From Geosiphon pyriformis (lineage: Eukaryota; Glomeromycota; Glomeromycetes; Archaeosporales; Geosiphonaceae): 64,000 bases of DNA. The position numbers and the translations under genes were made by a program. The stretch is taken from positions 62,001 to 126,000 of the forward strand of contig JAAOMT010000718.1 in assembly GCA_016748015.1 (NCBI GenBank), given 5' to 3'. Below are positions 34,080-47,261 of the stretch, piece after piece (position 1 is the stretch's first letter; each line of letters opens with the position of its first letter). The notes under the pieces were generated by a model. That model did no database searches, had not been told where the DNA came from, and saw only the letters and a list, made by a program, of their open reading frames with translations.

Positions 34080-37000
34080 TGTTTATTTTAAACTTTTTTT
34101 CCCGAGTTTTTCGCTTCGGGAAGTAGTTTTCTTTTTTTTCTACGTGGGTGTCTTCCCCAACAGGTGTTTTATATCTTAAATTTGTATAGAAATTTTTTCA
34201 ATTGATACCAGATTTCTTTTTACTTTTTCAATTTTTGGTTCACGTTTCCTAATATTTGCGACACAAGAAAAAAGGGTTGAGGGCTTGTGAAAGTGGATAT
34301 TGAGCACGGGTATGTGATTGCGTTTTTGGTTGTGAGTGTGTTACAGCCAATTCCAAAAATATCAAACTATTTTCTTAATATTGGAGAAGTAAGGATTAAG
34401 ATTGAAAAATCATGAGTCTTACCTCAATTATATTGCTATATGTTTCCCTTTTATTCTGATAATAATAAATTTAATAATTATGATGATTTATGCGAGGGTT
34501 AAGTAGTTAAACTTACTTCTAAGAAGATCATGTATTGTGGGGTTAGGAAAATGGGGAAAGATGATCATTTAAGAAATGAGAAGGGATAAATTTTCAAAGG
34601 AAATTTATGATTAAAACGGCCGTTGTTAAAAAAACGTGGGTGCTAACACTATTATTGAAGGGGTTCTTCTTGTTGGGGCAAATTGTATATACTAGACATA
34701 TAGTGATTGTTGTTAAAAATAACGCACTAAATTGGCTGTTGTCAGCTGAAGAAGTTAAGAGTTTATTATTACCGAAAGAAAAACTTAAAAAAAGGGAAGA
34801 TTTTTGGCAAAGGAAAAAAGTTTTGGCAAAAATTGGAAGGTTTAGCAACAATTTAATTGGGGGAATCTACAGACACGTTTAAAATGTTCTCTAAGACTAC
34901 TACTATTATTTCAAGAATGATCCCTTCAACCGATTAAAACATAGAAACACCTGTCAAAAAGTTTCGCGTGTAAATCATACAAAACTTTTACCTTTCTTTA
35001 CCTCGTGAAAAATCTTTGTCTTTATATGAAATCGACAAAATCAGCGAGAGGAAAAGATAAAAATTTGTAAAAATCAACGGTCACTCTTGGGCAAGACTCT
35101 GCTTTAAGAGTGTAGATCGATTTGTTGTGTGTGTTAAGGTATCAAAAGTTCAGAGAGACGCGACTGGTTTCTCGGGGAAATTTTGCTCGCAGAGGTGCTT
35201 GATTTACATGTGAAATTTTAAACGAGCTAACTAAAAATTGATCCCGATTATTAAAAATAAAAAAATTTGATATCCCCATAAAAGAAACAAGATAATCAGT
35301 GAAAAAAACAAGTAATCAATTTGAGTAAGTGGGAACAAATGGGAATAGTTATCATAATAACATTATCGAGTCAGAGATCTCCCCCCGTTAGAATAATAGT
35401 TTTGAGAATGGTATCATTGTCTCCCTTACATGCGACAATTTCCTTTGACTTGGGACTACAATCTTGTAAGCAATTTTTTTAATTTAATTTAATTTGATTT
35501 GATTTGATTTGATTTGATTTTCAATTAATTATAAAACTAGGACAGCTCGGACGCTGTAGTAACGTGCTTTGATGTGCATAGGATAACTGATAACAGGGAA
35601 GTGAGAAAAGGGTAAACCAGGAGGTACAAAATGATTAAAACTTGGTTTAATTCCTTATGAAATCATAATTTAAAAAAGTCCGGCGCTTCCTGTGCCTCTA
35701 AGGTCATTGCATTATAAACTCGTGGTATTCCGCAGTAATTATCTAAGTTCAGAGCAAAAACTTTTTTTAATCTGCAATTTGTCATCTGTCAAGTTAATCA
35801 GCGTTTTGATAACAATGTTACATTGTTACTTTTATTTAGCCATTCCATTCAAAAAAATTTTGTAGTATTTGTTGTTTTCTTTCTAACGATTAAATTCTAT
35901 TTTAGGCTTTAATCTTCTCTATATGTACTATGTTCAAGATTCTTAACGATGAAAAAAGAATTTGAGAATTTATAGCTTGAAAGAGAAAGGAATCGTGAAA
36001 GAATTCAATTTGACATGATTCAATGAAAACTTGAGAGGGAATGCAATTAGTAGAAAGATTCAAAATCTACATCTAAATTCTCCCCTCGTATCGATGCATA
36101 AATTACCAAAGATGCACGTCTTTGAATCAAATAAGGTTTTTATAGTGAGTTCATCATAATACCTTGAATTATTTCTATTCTTTCCTATTTCAAAATATTA
36201 AAAATCTTGTTGTCATTTCTAGTTCTATTCTTCTCTTGATTTGTACTATGAAAAATTCTTGGGAACTAATTTCAAAAAGTCTCCGAATATACTAAAGATT
36301 TTAGCCAGACTATAAATTTACAAACTCGATATGCAATCATCACACTACACATCCGGCTTATTCCTGAAGTAACTACGGCGAACCGTATTGTCCTTTATCT
36401 CCGTGTTGGTCACTCACTTTCAGATCATCGGAATTGTTCTAACCGTTTACCATCGTTAAAGTTCATGTGGAGGAATAGACACGGATGTTATGGGCCCCCC
36501 CCATTCATATCACGATTCCAGAGGGTCTGAAAAGAAATTGTTAAAATATGTAAAACTTGGGGAATTTGAAAATTCATGGTAAATTAAATGAAACTTATCA
36601 AGCCTACGTTTTTTGCATACTTTGGGACCATAATTGTAATTATCCATCCATCCATTCATCAGATATTAAAGTCAAACTGTTTGCCTCAAACTCCCCATCA
36701 ACTATTATAAGAGATGCATGTCCTTGAAAATATTTCATCCCTACTGTTGCTCTTGGATTTTATCAGTAATCCCCTCATATGTCTTATTATAAGTCTGAGT
36801 AGATTGATATATAACTTTTAACTAAGCACATACGCTAGATAGATCTAAAACTTCGAAATCGTGGTAACCATATCTATCCTTCTCGACTGTCGCTAATGTT
36901 TAAAGGATGATAGTTTCTCTCCTCCTCCTCAAATTCACTCTCACACTCACCGCATCTGTCATGATGCTGAATCCAAACACCCAATTTTGTGTGACCTCTC

Positions 37001-37600
37001 CCTCTAGTCGAAATGCAATCCTCCACGTTCCTCAATAGTTTTATTAGCCGGCCAAGACTTATTCAGTCAACACACCCAAAAAAAGATGGAGGGTATCAGA
37101 ATCAACGATAATGAAAAGCAGTGGAAGGAAGAAGTGAGAAAAGTCTAAGCCCTTTGCATCTTCCCGAATCTCCTTAAAAGTTGTCATCTACCAAATATTT
37201 GTTTTTATGATTGCGTTCAGATCTTATCAGGTACTATTGGTTAAGATTAAATTCAAATGTTTATGCATTGTCAATGGCGAATTGTTTTGATAAAATCTAA
37301 ACCTTTTTTTCACTAATTTTTGAAAAACGATAAATTTAAATGAAATTATCATAAATAGCATGAATAATTGGCTGTTTGTATAATTTCTAATTTTAGGTAC
37401 TAATAATTACTCAACCATTTTTGGATTATCTGATAATTTTTTCTCTGTAAGGAACCAAAAAGTACCACATGTAGGCGTTTTTCGCCATCTTATTTTGGGC
37501 TAAAGCAGTGTATTAAACTTTTTTTGGTCATTCGAGACTGCTTTTTTTCCTTTCAACTCTCTTACACAAAGTTCAATTTACACCGAAAAAAGAGAATATA
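34080..37600. other. 3.5-kb spacer without convincing genes
   Basis: Lies between the divergent lipase-like and SulP genes. The only sizeable ATG frame (34607-34882, 91 aa, with one hydrophobic stretch) has no recognisable motif and is matched by an antisense frame. A pentanucleotide ATTTG/ATTTA repeat lies at about 35479-35522. The base composition is less extreme than in the AT-rich blocks, so undetected regulatory RNA or short exons cannot be excluded. Confidence 0.5.
35479..35522. repeat. Pentanucleotide (ATTTG/ATTTA)n repeat
   Basis: Short array of TTTAA then TTTGA units in tandem. Confidence 0.85.
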
Positions 37601-40136
37601 ATGTCACAAACTCCCTTCAACTTTGAACCTCAGTCTGCAGAAACATCAACTTCACACGAATTAGGTAAGAAACTAGAACAATCGTTTTACTCAAGTTTTT
37701 GGGACGTTATTATATCTTAATCCAAAACCACTAATTGTTCATGGTGGCTGCAATAGTTCCGAATCAATATGAGTCAGATACAGACAGTTTTAACGAGTCA
37801 ACACCGTTAAAGCGCTCGAGCAGTGGAGACTCAATAACATGTATGTGTATAAATGCACTACATTTTTATCAATGATAACTTCTCACATTTGAAAATGAGA
37901 ACTTTTTGAGCTCACTTGGAACCACTTTCTTAGACACAAACATCCCACCAAAGGAAACTTGGTCAACCTTTAAAACAAGAGTAAAATATTATATTCCAGT
38001 ATTGGGTTGGCTACCTTCGTACTCTTTAGGTACATTTTGGAACGATTTTTTCGCCGGGTTGACCGTCACAGCGATTCTATTACCGAGCGGCTTATCATAT
38101 TCTGTGCTAGCTAAAGTCCCTCCTGTTCATGGATTATATTCGATCGTAATTCCTGCTATTGTGTACTCGTTCCTTGGTACCTCTAGGTAAGGTAAGCTAA
38201 GCTCTGATCTTTAAAAACCTGGAAAAATTTATCATGCTTATTTATCATGAATTTAATCTCCTAAAGACAATTATCGATTGGCCCTGAAGCCTTAGTTGCT
38301 ATGCTAGTTGGCTCTTCAGTGTCTCAACAACAAAAGTATATCTCTCGCGAAGATACCGAGTCAGCAATAATTCTTGCCTCGCTAGTAACCTCATTTGTTG
38401 GGATTCTGACCTTATTACTTGGCTTGATTCGACTTGGATTCTTAGATTCCATTCTATCGAAGCCTTTGTTACGGGGATTCATAACTGCTGTGGGGGTCGT
38501 TATTATAATTGAACAACTCGTCAGTATGTTGGGCTTGTCAGAGCTCGCAAGAAACGTTGGCATAACCCATGGATCATCGACAGTACAGAGATTTGTTTTC
38601 ATTATGAGCAATCTAGACAAGGTTCACCATCTTACGGCGATTGTGTCTATTACTAGTCTCACACTCCTTTTAATATCCGGATTTATCAAAACGAAATTTG
38701 TCAAAACATATCCTTCTATTCAATTTATACCGGAAATTTTGATATGCGTCGCATTATATACTTTTCTCTGCGCAAAGTTTGAGTGGGACGCCGAAGGTCT
38801 CAACATTCTGGGGGCAATCAAGGGTAGTGGTTTTCCGAAATTTTCACTACCAAAACCACCCCATGCTTCCCACATCAAAGATTGTTTCGAAACGGCAGTT
38901 CTAATATCAGTTATCGGTTTTGTTGAATCTATTGTTGTGACAAAAACTTATGCTACCAAACACAATTATGCTGTTAGCCCTAATCGTGAACTGGTGGCAT
39001 TAGGCACTGCCAACCTGATTGGTAGTTGTTTTCAATGCTTTGTCGCATATGGAGGAATGGCTAGGAGTGGCATTAATGATCGAGCCGGTGCTAAAACTCA
39101 ACTTTCTGGTCTTGTCACAGCTATGTTTGTTCTCTTCTCCCTTTTTTTCCTACTTCCTTATTTCTATTACCTTCCTTACGCTGTGCTCAGCGCTGTTGTA
39201 TGCAAAGCAGCATTACATTTGTTACATGAGACCCCACATGATATTAAATTCATGTACAAAATTAGTGCTTGGACTGACCTAGCCTTACTTGCTCTTACTT
39301 TCTTGGTGACTATTTTCGTATCTGTTCAATACGGTACTTTAATTTCGATTGGGCTATCATTAGTATTAGTGGTAAAACATTCCACTTATCCCCGGATCAC
39401 CATTTTGGTATGGCAAGACAGTTCTTACTTTTGCTTTAATGGTTTCCCTCTTAAGATCATTGAATCTAATCTTTCTTTTTTTTTCAACTGATAAAAATTT
39501 TAGGGGCGTGTGAGTAATTCGGATACGTTTAAACGAATAAAAGATTATCCAGATCAGGCAGAACACGTTGAAGGTGTTCTTGTAGTGAAAATTGAGGAAC
39601 CTTTGTATTTTGCCAATACTGGACAATTGAAAGATCGTCTCAGACGCCTTGAAGAATTCGGTGATATGAGTGTTCATCCTTCCGAAGAGGCTCGCATGTC
39701 ACCTATCGAAAATATAATATTTGATATTGAAACTATGGAGGATTTAGATGCTAGGTAAAGATGGGTTTAAATTTTTAAAAGTTGATCACCTAATACTTTT
39801 AGCTTTTTCTAATTCATCTCCCTTATTGTATTCACAGTGCGACAATTATTCTGGTTGAGATTGTTGAAGCTTATCACAGGCGAGGGGTTAATGTATTTTT
39901 TGTAAAATTACATGATAATCAGAAAAAGGCTTTTATTCGGGCTGGTTTGGTGGATATGGTCGGTGCAGATCATTTCTTTAGGTATGATTTATTATTTTTT
40001 GGAAATTCCTCGATTTGCATAAATGATACCATATTAAGTTATGAATCTTGTTGCTCTAAACAGGCGTATTGCAGACGCCTTAGATTACATTTACCGTAAT
40101 GGCTATTTAAATTTTACTGGGTATACTTCAATCTGA
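37601..40136 (+). CDS. SulP/SLC26-family anion (sulfate-type) transporter with STAS domain
   Basis: Multi-exon gene, ATG 37601 to TGA 40136. Two small first exons encode a hydrophilic N-terminus. The transmembrane part follows in exons near 37880-38190 and 38265-39405: GTFWNDFFAGLTVTAILLPSG, LSYSVLAKVPPVHGLYSIV and IGPEALVAML are the SulP signature. About ten more helices include VIGFVESIVVTKTYA and AVLSAVVCKAALHLL. A STAS domain follows (39505-40030): HVEGVLVVKIEEPLYFANT, IIFDIETMEDLDA, SATIILVEIVEAYHRRGVNVFFVKL. It ends RRIADALDYIYRNG. The family moves sulfate or other anions, usually with protons in fungi, at the plasma membrane or vacuole; the ion cannot be told here. The junction between exon 2 (near 37840) and the LSSLGTTF exon is uncertain. 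Confidence 0.88.
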
Positions 40137-40722
40137 CGTGAACTGGTTTTTTAACTCGAATCTCCTGTTCACTTATTTAATGGATAAGATCGAATGAATG
40201 AGAGTTCTTAGGGCACATCTGATATATATGTATATAGATATAGGCATTTTTTTGATTTAATATTTCTAAATTAACACATTAGATGTATAATTTATAGAAG
40301 CTTTTCGATTTAAGAATTTTTGTTCATTTTTCATAAACTATTGTAAAATAGTAGAAATAATCCAAGGTATCATGAACTCACTCGCTTTACAGTAAATATT
40401 TGATAACTTCAATTTATACGTAATAAATTGAAGAAACTAATTCTAGTTATATGAAGATGACCCAAGCTTGACTTTAATAGGTTTACATAAGTGATAAACT
40501 TGAATCTAAATGTTCTAAAAATATGTAGTCGTAACTTTGTTCGAAAGCGAAAAGAAAACAACTGAAAAAGCGATTCACAATGTCCTACAATTACACTTTT
40601 TTCAGAAGAGGAAAACGTAAATGATATAGGGTTAAAATTAGCTATTAATGCCGCTGAATAAAATCAAAGGACCACTACTCAATTTAAGAGATGATTAAGA
40701 GTATTCAAAGGTATTATGTATC
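40137..40722. other. Convergent spacer SulP / H3
   Basis: AT-rich; holds the two 3' UTRs. I see no open frame, and I did not identify a metazoan-type histone stem-loop, as expected for a fungus. Confidence 0.6.
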
Positions 40723-41220
<498 letters not shown>

Positions 41221-41368
41221 TTATTATAATAAAGTTGTTGAGTGGTAAAATAACACTTGTGTTTTTATAAAATTTGAGGGAGTTTATCAAAGTCAAAGAT
41301 GTGAACAGTGAGGGAACTTTCCCCTCGTTAAGCAGTTCATTTTATACTTTTTAGAATGTTGTCAATTG

Positions 41369-41374
41369 ACGCGT
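41369..41374. promoter_or_regulatory. MCB box (ACGCGT) 1
   Basis: Perfect hexamer in the extended palindrome GACGCGTC. Confidence 0.6.
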
Positions 41375-41542
41375 CCTTTGGCAAATGTTTTGATCTCAAA
41401 ATTTTGTATTCGCGTCCAATCAATTCTAAAACAGGGTTTTGACTCACAAATGACGCGCCACCACGTAATTCACATGGTGATAATCCAATATGACAGAGTG
41501 GCTGCTAAATACTTGTCTATTTTGAGCTAGCTGGGAATGCAA

Positions 41543-41548
41543 ACGCGT
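41543..41548. promoter_or_regulatory. MCB box (ACGCGT) 2
   Basis: Perfect hexamer in AACGCGTAA, 184 bp before the H4 ATG. Confidence 0.6.
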
Positions 41549-41568
41549 AAAGAAAATCCAGTAATGAG

Positions 41569-41574
41569 ACGCGT
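41569..41574. promoter_or_regulatory. MCB box (ACGCGT) 3
   Basis: Perfect hexamer in the palindrome GACGCGTC, identical to box 1 and 26 bp from box 2. Confidence 0.6.
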
Positions 41575-41720
41575 CTTGAATAACAAAACAAAGCACGAAT
41601 TAGATCCTCCGCAAGTATAAAAAGACCTGCTCATTGCCTTTGAATTCCTATTTTACATTCTCGCCAAATTACTTTCACGAACAAAACTTTTCAAAACTAA
41701 AACATTCGCATAACCTATAA

Positions 41721-42185
<465 letters not shown>

Positions 42186-42564
42186 ACCTTTCATCATTCA
42201 ACTCGTTTCTGCCGTATGAAATTGTTGTAATTCGGTTTCTCTAAAATAGATGATGGGAAAATATGATGTCACAGAATGAAAGGAGACATCAATAGTAGCG
42301 AACATTTAATACTTCATTAGCTGTTAGCAACATGTACTTTACTTTTAATAATATTTGTCGTTAGTGAGCCAGCCAGCCAACCAGCCAAGAATAATTCAAA
42401 TTTACAAACGAGACTAATTTTCATTCAGTAAAATAAATTTCTTTTTTTTAATTCCGTTGATCATCAATTCAAAAATTGCTTAATATAATCCAGAAATCCT
42501 GAATACTTGTTAATCCTTATTTCCTTGCAAATCTTTCAAAAAGCTAGTTATTTTGGCTTTTAAG
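42186..42564. other. Spacer H4 / GMF
   Basis: About 380 bp with the H4 3' UTR and the GMF promoter. Three tandem GCCA/CCAGCC units near 42367-42388 are the only local oddity. Confidence 0.55.
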
Positions 42565-43639
42565 ATGGTATCTGTCTTCGAAAGTAATATTTTCACAGGG
42601 TGTTCTTGAAAACTGCTACCAACTTGGTAAGTTTTATTGGTCCCTTTTTCTAGACAACGTGTGAAGTAGATCCAAGAGTTCTAGAGAAATTACGCAAGTT
42701 TCGCTTTGCAAAACGTTCACAAAAAGGCAGTGCTGCCTTTATATGTAAGTAGCTCGCAACAAATTGACAATTCTATAATTCGGGCTTTTGGAGTATTAAT
42801 TTGAGCGCTTTCCTGAAAGCGCTTTTTTGTCTATTATCCAAAAATACTGAATTATCTTTAATAAGAATTAAATGAACCAATTTCCACATTTTGCGTCACT
42901 TTAACTAATCACTTCCTTTCCAATAATCGAATTAATCAGTAAAAATTGATCGGGAACAACTTTTAGTCATTGAAGACCAAATACACGATGAAATCACCAT
43001 AGAGGATCTTGTCGAAGGTATTGACTATGTTTATATTCTCGTGGATCGATCGAGTTTTTCAGGTACTCGAAATTTTGATTCTTAATTTTTTATTATTAGA
43101 ACTTCCCGATAATTCACCACGTTATGTAGTGCTCAGTTATCAAGTAAAAAATCTCATGATCATATCACATTATATAATTCACATCTATATTAAAAATTGT
43201 TTTTCATTTGGAGTTAAACCATCCTGATGGACGTGTCTCATATCCACTCATGTTAATCTATTACTCCCCGTTGTCTACTAATCCCGAGACGAATATGCTG
43301 GTAAGAGAATTTTTTTCAAAGTTCCTCTTTAATCTTAATTTCGTCTAAATCAATTATAAATATAGTACGCGAGTGCAAAGACATATTTTCAACAAAAGGC
43401 CGATATCAACAGGGTATTTTTAAATTCTTTCAGAGCTTTAATATCTTCGCTAGGAATAACCGATCTCTTATATTTTGAATCATCATCATCATCATATAGG
43501 TCTTTGATCTTCGTGAATCAGAATTATTAAATGACGAATGGTTACAAGTATGGGACGAATATCTAGAATTTCTAGTCAACTCTTGCAGACAAACATTCTA
43601 AGATTTTCCTTTTTTTCTTAGGAAAAATTACTTTTGTGA
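42565..43639 (+). CDS. GMF1: Glia maturation factor family (ADF-H) Arp2/3 debranching protein
   Basis: Multi-exon gene. The start codon alone forms exon 1: ATG 42565-42567 is followed at once by GTATCT, and the next exon after an acceptor near 42651 begins T-T-C-E-V-D-P-R-V-L-E-K-L-R-K-F-R-F. Later exons give a KID-like strand, EITIEDLVEELPDNSPRYVV (near 42990-43125), a piece reading HPDGRVSYPLMLIYYSPL (near 43220-43280), YASAKTYFQQKADINR and VFDLRESELLNDEWLQ (43500-43545). The last exon adds EKLLL-stop (43622-43639), matching the family's EWLREKLGFF end. GMF proteins bind Arp2/3 and prune branched actin. Confident family call; the one-codon first exon is inferred from the lack of any other in-frame ATG before the conserved start. 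Confidence 0.83.
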
Positions 43640-43980
43640 ATTGTATCCAGCGTAAAGCGATCTGAAAATACGAAACAGGGTTTATTGTTACCAAACAGAA
43701 CCAGGGTGGTGCGTTAAGGATTAGGTTGTTTTTGTTTCAAATGGGATTTTTCCTAAGTCGATTTCCTATACTGAGGGCATATTTATTAAAAAAGTTTTCA
43801 AATTTAAAAGTCTTGCGCTTTAACTTTTAACTGAATTTTCAATTGAGCCAGATTTTAGTTACTCAAAACTGTATAGCAAGAAGTGCAATTCATCAAGAAA
43901 TTAAAAACATCATATTAAATAAATTCTGTGATTCCTATCATGCTCACTACTCACTTCTCAATTTTCTATTTTCTCCTCAA
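43640..43980. other. Convergent spacer GMF / molybdopterin synthase
   Basis: 3' flanks of the two genes; no further feature. Confidence 0.6.
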
Positions 43981-44572
43981 TTAAATGTCCCGATTCTCTT
44001 TCCATACACTGCCATCACTATAGACCTCTTTTTTCCATATGGGTGCCTTGGTTTTCAATTTATCTATCAACCATTGGACAGCATGCAACGATTCTTGCCT
44101 ATGAACGCTAGACACAGCGATCAAGACACTTGTTTCACCAACTGGAACTGTTCCTAATCGATGGAAAATGGCAACCTTTGTCAAATCCCAACGATTACGA
44201 GCCTCTGTGATCAACTTACACAAAACTTTTTCAGCCATTGGAATATAACATTCATACTCTAATTGAACAACTTCTTTGTCTCATTTCGTGTTTTTTTTTT
44301 CAAATTTTGAGGGATATATCGAGAAATTTTGTAAAAAATCAAGCAAAAAGAATTTTGAATCAAAAATCCTTCCAAAATTTATTGATTAATTATAGCCAAG
44401 CTTTAACGATATTAAAATATCAATAATCACCTTTGAAAATGTTACGTGTGGTTCCAGAAAACGTTGAGATCGCCCCTGCTCCATCATCTTTCACCATGTT
44501 TACAATCTTTTGCAAATCGAGCGAATCATTAGACAATTTAACGATATCAATTATACATGCTGTTGATTCCAT
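43981..44572 (-). CDS. MOCS2B: Molybdopterin synthase large (catalytic) subunit, MoaE/MOCS2B
   Basis: Two exons. Exon 1 from ATG 44572 reads MESTACIIDIVKLSNDSLDL and reaches GAGAISTFSGTTRNIFK; exon 2 continues EVVQLEYECYIPMAEKVLCK, then KVAIFHRLGTVPVGETSVL and AVSSVHRQESLHAVQWLIDKL, with PIWKKE near the C-terminus (TAA 43981). These are the MoaE signatures, including the HRLG segment, the SxHR motif and the catalytic lysines around KLKTKAPIWKKE. It transfers sulfur from the MOCS2A/MoaD thiocarboxylate to precursor Z to form molybdopterin. Its presence implies a working molybdenum cofactor pathway (for example nitrate reductase or sulfite oxidase) in this organism. Confidence 0.93.
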
Positions 44573-44900
44573 CTCTGTTAAATAGAATATTCAAATACGT
44601 TTTTAACATGATCACTTATCAAAGATTTTCTTCAAAAATTACATAAACGCCACAGTTTTTGCGCCAAATACATCACCACTGATCTAGATTGATTGACTGC
44701 GAATTTTTCAATTTATGGGTTAAATTTTGATTGGTTACGATCGTGTCCTGCACGATCGATTGTTTCACGTAATCCCAATTTTGCTACTTTTCATGCAAAG
44801 TTCTCGGGAGACTGAGAAACTTATAAAACTCAAATTTGATTCTATCTTTCATCCCTTTCGCACGAAAATACAACTTACATAACTGAAAAAAATAAACAAT
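44573..44900. promoter_or_regulatory. Bidirectional promoter MOCS2B / ERV14 with perfect palindrome
   Basis: A 328-bp divergent spacer. It contains CGATCGTG-TCCTG-CACGATCG (44738-44758, perfect 8-bp arms) next to an ATTGG (reverse CCAAT) at 44730-44734. The palindrome looks like a dimeric transcription-factor site, but no factor can be named. Confidence 0.5.
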
Positions 44901-46034
44901 ATGCCTGGTGAAGCTTTTTTATTTCTTTTTGCTACTGTATGGGCTGCAGTGCTTTTATTTGTAATGGTGTTTTTCGTATCCTTTTTACATTGAACAAAGA
45001 AAGCAAAAGGTTAATAAGATGTAGAGAGAGATTCTTCATAAAGCTTCTAAAATTTATATATTTACATGAGTAGAAACCCGCATTTTTGGTGAAATTTAAA
45101 ATATTCTACATTCTTAAATTTCAATGAACCCCACAAAACTGATTTTTAGACAATCATGTTCTCTGATCTTGAATGTGACTACATCAATCCTATTGACCTC
45201 TGTAATAAGTTGAATCAGGTATGTGTGATTTCTTGCTTAACCTTTTGAATGACCTCTCCTACTTGAATTCAGTGAATGGTTATTATGATACTTTGAATTT
45301 TTGATTGTTGGTTCGTCTTCAAACGCATTTATCCCCCCAATTCAAGAATGAGAGTAGATCAATTTTAATTGATGCCTAATATCTAATTAGGACCCTGAAT
45401 ACTGTTCTCATTGTTATTTATTCACAGTTTGTATTACCCGAGATGCTTGCGCATGCATTCTTATTTGTATTGTTCTTGATTAATGGCAGTTGGATTGCAG
45501 CATTGATCAACTTGCCATTGATGATCTTTAATGTTCAAAAGTAGGTGGACTATAAAAAATTTTATTTCAAAAGATTGATATATGATCTTGAATTGATTAT
45601 GTTTCGCTGATCGTTAATTTGAAATTATTTTTCCTTCCCTTAATAGGGTTACAAATAACCGACACATGTTTGATGCCACAGAAATCTTTAGAACCCTGGG
45701 ACAGCACAAAAAAGAATGCTTTATCAAGCTTGGGTTCTATCTGATTACTTTCTTCTACTATCTTTACAGGTACGTGATAGCATGGCTAAAGAGAGAGCGG
45801 AACGAATCTTGCAAGTCAAAAATATGCTTTGTGATTTTTCATGTGAATATTCAAAGTTAGACTGGGGATTTCAATTGACATAAGATCCTATTAGATCTGG
45901 TATAATGATTCCATTGGCAACAATAAAGCAAGAAAGGAATGAGACATTTATAGGATTCACTGAGTTTGCCACCCTTCAATACTCATCAACTTTTTCAATT
46001 TAGAATGATTGTCGCGCTGATCAACGAAGCTTAG
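44901..46034 (+). CDS. ERV14: ERV14 / cornichon family ER cargo receptor
   Basis: Five short exons from ATG 44901 (MPGEAFLFLFATVWAAVLLF) to TAG 46034. Landmarks: IMFSDLECDYINPIDLCNKL (the cornichon signature), FVLPEMLAHAFLFVLFLING then SWIAALINLPLMIFNVQK, NNRHMFDATEIFRTLGQHKK and ECFIKLGFYLITFFYYLYR, ending MIVALINEA. Three to four membrane helices. Erv14 loads many membrane proteins into COPII vesicles at ER exit. Length (about 138 aa) matches the family. The last exon is tiny (about 30 bp). Confidence 0.95.
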
Positions 46035-46625
46035 AACTCTGCCTAGTCATGGGTGACAAGATTGCAAAAGGAACGTCACTGTTTTGGCTTTCTAGTTGGA
46101 AGCTAGAATGCTGACACGTATTTCACTCTACAAACAAGAAGGTCAAAAGGAAGCTGACGCACTGCGTTGAGATTAATTGCTAAGTCGAAGTTATTAAGGA
46201 AAAATATAGCTAGATCTCTTTCTCCTTGCGCGACATCGAGCTTCCGATTTGTATTGTGTAGACTATCTACGTATATTCCTTATCACTCAGTTTTGAACTC
46301 TTTATTCGGGTCTCATTATTTGTACAGCTAGTCTTTTATCTTTTTCACTCTAATAAACGTTCGTCTCAATGTGAATTGAATCCACTATTTCTATGTATTG
46401 AATCGAATTCATTTTGTATCAAAAGCCTACTTGGCAAAAACTTTTCACCATTTAATAAACTAAAAAATTTGGTCAAAATAAAAATACCATTTTCTTTGTT
46501 CAATAAATGATTTTATATAAAAATTTTAACAGCTTTACAAAAACTAAATCTTAAAAATTTTAATTTGATAAAACTTAATTCATTTATTTTTTATTATGCT
46601 TTATTAATGTAATTTATGTAGAAGT
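46035..46625. other. Spacer downstream of ERV14
   Basis: ERV14 3' flank, increasingly AT-rich up to the inverted duplication. No gene seen. Confidence 0.6.
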
Positions 46626-46860
46626 CTAATTAAAAGTGATTATTTTTAGAGGCGAGCCTTCGAGTTTAGCAAGTGCTGACCGTAAAAACCGAAAATGCAT
46701 CATCACCACACGAAAGGCAATTGGAAGGGGGGACGCCTTAATCCGAAAATTCTCAAGAGATGTCCGGCTGGAATTTGGAGAGGCAGAAGCCGGTAAAAAT
46801 TATGAAGGAGAAAACGGTACGAAGTGGCTTTTAGAGTCAAATCTGAAGTTGCCGAAAATG
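46626..46860. repeat. Left arm of a 233-bp near-perfect inverted repeat
   Basis: Pairs with 47302-47534. Differences are a T-run length change, one C/T change and one A indel; the arms start diverging at the loop side. The loop is about 440 bp. Confidence 0.92.
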
Positions 46861-47243
46861 TTGTGGGACATATTCATCAGTTTATGTAAAAATGTAAATT
46901 GGGACATTGTCGAGGTTAGACAAATGGAAACTGTTGGATATGTTCACGGTGGTATGTATTGAGATTTTTTTGTTCTTTCTGTTTTTGAAATCCTCTTTAT
47001 TTTTTGTGGCTTACAGGTCTGGTTTTAATGATAATCGTGTTAGACGTGCCTGCTGGATATGTGACGCGTATCAGGAAAAGCTCATTATATCGAATTCCAG
47101 AAGAGGTCGAATCATTTGATACAGCGTTGGACTTGCTTGGGGCAGTGTGGGCGAGCAATGTTGTATTTACTATGTCATTTGAAATCTTTTTAACTTTGAA
47201 ATTAATGAGTTGTATGAACCATGAATTTGTCGCAACAAATTGA
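46626..47243 (+). pseudogene. Inverted 3' part (exons 3-4) of a disrupted gene of unknown family
   Basis: A coding fragment without an in-frame ATG before 46858. After an intron-like acceptor (TTTTTAG near 46651) it reads RGEPSSLASADRKNRK, DALIRKFSRDVRLEFGEAEA, ESNLKLPKMLWDIFISLCKN and METVGYVHGG. An intron (about 46952-47017, GTATGT to TTACAG) follows, then GLVLMIIVLDVPAGYVTRIR and onward to TGA 47243. I recall hypothetical proteins of this type (LKLPKML then TVGxxHxGL and LDxPxGYV) in Glomeromycotina, function unknown. The first 233 bp are an almost perfect inverted copy of 47302-47534, which belongs to the same gene on the opposite strand. This is therefore the gene's 3' half, flipped and cut from its own start. 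Confidence 0.65.
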
Positions 47244-47261
47244 GCAGCAATCAGTTGAAAA

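Noticed and set aside
34607-34882. Small ORF of 91 aa
   Set aside because: Has an ATG and one hydrophobic stretch but no family resemblance, and an overlapping antisense frame is just as long; not enough to call a gene.
36485-36500. C-run and G-rich patch (GGGCCCCCCCC) as a regulatory element
   Set aside because: Isolated homopolymer; nothing around it supports a function.
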